In this document: piece after piece, positions 61,480 through 64,000 of the stretch
Numbering within the stretch: the first letter of the stretch is position 1
Layout: each line of letters begins with the position of its first letter
Assembly (NCBI RefSeq): GCF_014644295.1
Contig: NZ_BMKK01000006.1
Location: 419,846 to 483,845 of the forward strand
DNA length: 64,000 bases
Source: Emticicia aquatilis
Lineage (GTDB): Bacteria > Bacteroidota > Bacteroidia > Cytophagales > Spirosomataceae
Reading direction: 5' to 3'
The notes under the pieces: generated by a model
What the model saw: only the letters and a program-made list of their open reading frames with translations
Told to the model about the DNA's origin: nothing
The model's database searches: none
Position numbers and translations under genes: made by a program

Positions 61480-62322
61480 ATGAAAATCTATAAAACTGTA
61501 CAGGGGTTCGTTATCGAACATAATGGTCAATACTACATCTCTCGACACACAGATTGGGATTTATTTATTAATCGTGAAGATTTGTTTTTTGAGTTACAGC
61601 GAGAAATCCAATTATTACCTGCCGCTGCCGAATATAAATCTTTGATAGATAATGGATTACAAGCACCAATTCAGTCGCAAGAGGTTTGGGCTTCGGGCGT
61701 TACGTATTTGCGTAGCCGTAATGCACGCATGGAAGAATCGAAAGTGGCGGGTGGCGATAATTTTTATGATAGAGTGTATGATGCCGAACGTCCAGAATTA
61801 TTTTTTAAATCAGCACCACAACGTGTAGTGGGGTCTGGGCAAGCCGTAAGAATCAGAAAAGACTCAAAATGGAATGTGCCAGAGCCAGAACTTACGTTAT
61901 TTATCAATTCAAAAGGTCAGATTTCGGGCTATACCGTTGGCAACGACATGAGTTCGAGAGATATAGAAGGAGAAAATCCTCTTTATCTGCCGCAAGCAAA
62001 ATCTTATGATAAAAGTGCTGCAATTGGGCCATGTATTGCAATTTTCGATAAACCGATAGACTCCGATACGAAGATAAGTCTCGAAATATCTCGCTATGAT
62101 ATTCCACTCTTTACTGATTCTATCGAAATCAATCGTATGAAACGCAAACATACCGATTTGGTAGAATATCTATTCCGTGAGATGTCGTTCCCACAAGGTT
62201 GTTTCCTAATGACAGGTACAGGCATTGTTCCGCACGATGACTTTACGCTCGAAGTAGGCGATGTGGTAAGAATAACTATTGAAGGCATCGGTACACTCGT
62301 TAATACCATTGAAATGAAGTAA
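61480..62322 (+). CDS. FAH-family hydrolase/dehydratase, 2-keto-3-deoxy sugar-acid dehydratase-like
   Basis: A 280-residue enzyme of the fumarylacetoacetate-hydrolase fold. The ATG at 61480 ([19 protein letters not shown]) is preferred over a 10-codon longer frame. Metal-site motifs are [14 protein letters not shown] (the ExE pair) and [34 protein letters not shown] with its Asp and Lys. Together with the aldehyde dehydrogenase 46 bases downstream, it matches XylX/KdaD-type 2-keto-3-deoxy-pentonate dehydratases that give 2-oxoglutarate semialdehyde. This pairing is an inference from synteny; other FAH hydrolases cannot be excluded. No upper-pathway dehydrogenase or sugar-acid dehydratase is in view. 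Confidence 0.85.
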   Translation: MKIYKTVQGFVIEHNGQYYISRHTDWDLFINREDLFFELQREIQLLPAAAEYKSLIDNGLQAPIQSQEVWASGVTYLRSRNARMEESKVAGGDNFYDRVYDAERPELFFKSAPQRVVGSGQAVRIRKDSKWNVPEPELTLFINSKGQISGYTVGNDMSSRDIEGENPLYLPQAKSYDKSAAIGPCIAIFDKPIDSDTKISLEISRYDIPLFTDSIEINRMKRKHTDLVEYLFREMSFPQGCFLMTGTGIVPHDDFTLEVGDVVRITIEGIGTLVNTIEMK

Positions 62323-62368
62323 ATAACGCTTTTATTCTCTTTTTTTAACTCATTATTAGCCCCTTTAA

Positions 62369-63931
62369 ATGCAACTTACAGGAAGAAACATTATTGGATT
62401 TGAAACTTTTTCGGAAGGAACAGTAGCCATTCAAGCCATTAATCCCGCCAATGGCGAAACTCTCGCTCCATTATTTTATAAAGCAACAATTGAGGAATTA
62501 GACCTTGCTGCCGAAAAAGCAGAAAAGGCTTTTCAAATTTATAGAAAACAATCAGGCAAACAAAAAGCCGAGTTTTTGGAGAAAATTGCCGAAGAAATAG
62601 AAAACTTAGGCGATGCACTCATTGAAAGATATATTGCCGAATCTGGTCTTCCACAAGGACGAGCAATGGGCGAGCGTGGACGTACAACTGGTCAGCTACG
62701 TTTATTTGCTCAATTACTAAAAGACGGCTCTTGGGTAAATGCTCGAATAGATACTGCTTTGCCTGACCGCCAGCCATTGCCACGCCCAGATATTCGTTCT
62801 GTTGAGCGTCCGCTTGGAGTTGTGGGTGTTTTTGGTGCAAGTAATTTCCCTTTGGCATTTTCGGTAGCGGGTGGAGATACTGCCTCAGCACTGGCAGCTG
62901 GTTGCCCAGTTATATTTAAGGCTCACCCTGCTCATTTAGGGACATCAGAACTGGTTGGAAAAGCTATTCAAAAAGCTGCTGAAGCAACTAATATGCCCGA
63001 CGGAGTTTTCTCATTATTGTTTGATGATGGTCACGAAATAGGTTTGGCCTTAGTAAAGCACCCAAGCATCAAGGCTGTCGGTTTTACGGGTTCTTATAAA
63101 GGGGGAAAAGCTCTTTATGATGCCGCTGCCGCTCGCCCTGAGCCAATTCCTGTTTATGCCGAAATGGGAAGTGTAAACCCTGTTTTTGTTCTTCCTCGTA
63201 TTCTCGAATCTAATGGTGCTACACTTGCACAGAACTTTGTGGGTTCGGTTACTTTAGGCGTTGGGCAGTTTTGTACAAATCCAGGGATGCTTTTATTGCA
63301 AAAAAATGAAGCATTTATTGCTGCTCTCGAACAACACGCCAACACCAGTACAGGTGGCGTAATGCTCACAACGGGCATACGGGATGCGTATGTAAAAGGC
63401 ATTGAAAATACTAAAAATTATACGAAAATAATAGGAGTAGGAAAAGCACCCGAAGGTTTTACTGCCGTAGAGCCTATCATTTTCCATACTTCGATTGAAG
63501 ATTTTACGCAAAATCCTCATTTGTCCGAAGAGATATTTGGACCAACAAGTTTGGTTGTAGAAGCAAATACAAAAGATGAATTGTTAGCAGCAGCTCAAAG
63601 TTTAACGGGACATTTAACAGCAACCGTTCACGGAACGCCCGAAGATTTGGCTGAGTATGCCGATTTGATTGAGATTTTGGAGCAGAAAGTTGGTAGAATT
63701 TTGATTAATGGTTTCCCGACAGGCGTTGAGGTTTCGCACGCAATGGTACACGGAGGGCCTTTCCCTGCCACAACTGATTCGAGAAGTACCTCGGTTGGAA
63801 CGATGGCCATTACTCGTTTTACTCGACCAGTTTGTTATCAGAACTTCCCTGATAGCTTATTAGTTGATGAACTGAAGGCGGATAATCCGCTGAATATATG
63901 GAGATTGGTTGACGGAGAACTTAAAAAATAA
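62369..63931 (+). CDS. Aldehyde dehydrogenase (NADP+), 2-oxoglutarate-semialdehyde type
   Basis: A 520-residue aldehyde dehydrogenase of the group that oxidises 2-oxoglutarate semialdehyde (2,5-dioxopentanoate) to 2-oxoglutarate. Visible marks: the cofactor region GVFGASNFPLAFSVAGGDTASALAAG, the Rossmann GFTGSYKGG, the catalytic Glu in YAEMGSVNPV and the catalytic Cys in GVGQFCTNPG. The N-terminal HTGxx-type start is replaced by QLTGRNIIGFE, as in NADP+-dependent KGSADH-III proteins. It is co-directional with the FAH gene, so the two probably work in sequence. The coding region is complete; the remaining 69 bases of the window hold nothing recognised. Confidence 0.9.
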   Translation: MQLTGRNIIGFETFSEGTVAIQAINPANGETLAPLFYKATIEELDLAAEKAEKAFQIYRKQSGKQKAEFLEKIAEEIENLGDALIERYIAESGLPQGRAMGERGRTTGQLRLFAQLLKDGSWVNARIDTALPDRQPLPRPDIRSVERPLGVVGVFGASNFPLAFSVAGGDTASALAAGCPVIFKAHPAHLGTSELVGKAIQKAAEATNMPDGVFSLLFDDGHEIGLALVKHPSIKAVGFTGSYKGGKALYDAAAARPEPIPVYAEMGSVNPVFVLPRILESNGATLAQNFVGSVTLGVGQFCTNPGMLLLQKNEAFIAALEQHANTSTGGVMLTTGIRDAYVKGIENTKNYTKIIGVGKAPEGFTAVEPIIFHTSIEDFTQNPHLSEEIFGPTSLVVEANTKDELLAAAQSLTGHLTATVHGTPEDLAEYADLIEILEQKVGRILINGFPTGVEVSHAMVHGGPFPATTDSRSTSVGTMAITRFTRPVCYQNFPDSLLVDELKADNPLNIWRLVDGELKK

Positions 63932-64000
63932 TATTGTCACGTCCTAAAAAAGCGATACAAGATTTAAAAGGTTAAAATTACTTTTTTCTAAATAGTAGTA

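Overview
The window looks like chromosomal DNA from a member of the Bacteroidetes, most likely a Cytophagales-type environmental bacterium. The evidence is low G+C, a SusC/SusD pair with its own FecR/ECF-sigma regulators, a fused SecDF, a NagB fused to a PIG-L-type domain, a Bacteroidetes-type KARI, a 7TMR-DISM histidine kinase, and several -7 elements of the form TAnnTTTG. I cannot fix the genus. No rRNA, tRNA, CRISPR array, prophage or transposase was recognised.

Layout. 0-7.4 kb (minus strand): an ECF sigma factor, a FecR anti-sigma, an STN-containing SusC receptor and a SusD lipoprotein form one glycan/oligomer uptake module. 7.5-19.9 kb: an OmpA-like protein with seven TSP3 calcium repeats, two peptidases (oligopeptidase B and a secreted M28), a DoxX-like membrane protein, a YifB/ComM AAA+ protein, a secreted thioredoxin, a dienelactone-hydrolase-like protein, a class V aminotransferase and an acyl-CoA dehydrogenase. 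19.9-29.9 kb: an OB-fold protein, a GMC oxidoreductase with a four-Cys cluster motif plus its small subunit, an SDR lacking the usual catalytic Lys, a serine hydrolase, a secreted alpha/alpha-toroid protein with a DxDDTA motif, YebC, a lipoprotein and DinB. 29.9-36.2 kb: a 1009-residue kinase/M23 peptidase/class III aminotransferase fusion, a small lipoprotein, and a histidine kinase and response regulator that each have the same 20-bp dyad upstream. 36.2-46.5 kb: SecDF, an unknown exported protein, an overlapping metallopeptidase/plug-like gene pair, Lpd and the NagB fusion. 46.8-53.2 kb (minus): a probable surface-glycan cluster (GT-C membrane protein, WbqC, NeuD/PglD-type acyltransferase, methyltransferase, GH43/32-like propeller, PhyH-type oxygenase). 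53.3-61.3 kb (minus): the branched-chain amino acid genes ilvD-ilvB-(membrane protein)-ilvN-ilvC-ilvA. 61.5-64 kb (plus): an FAH-fold dehydratase and a 2-oxoglutarate-semialdehyde-type dehydrogenase, which could be the last two steps of a Weimberg-type sugar-acid pathway.

The strongest regulatory finding is upstream of ilvD. A 16-codon ORF reads MKNNTVLVIPIILLLV. It is followed by three RNA segments that can form either an antiterminator or an intrinsic terminator. This has the architecture of a ribosome-mediated attenuator for the whole ilv operon and is built entirely from visible sequence. Other signals not explained by ordinary genes are two leader hairpins of susC with an identical heptaloop, the repeated dyad of the two-component system, and at least four families of near-perfect palindromes scattered between genes, most of them present twice.

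Coding starts were moved downstream from the longest reading frame where a signal peptide, family N-terminus or neighbouring gene favoured it; those cases are stated. All functional calls are from reading motifs by eye, not from database searches.
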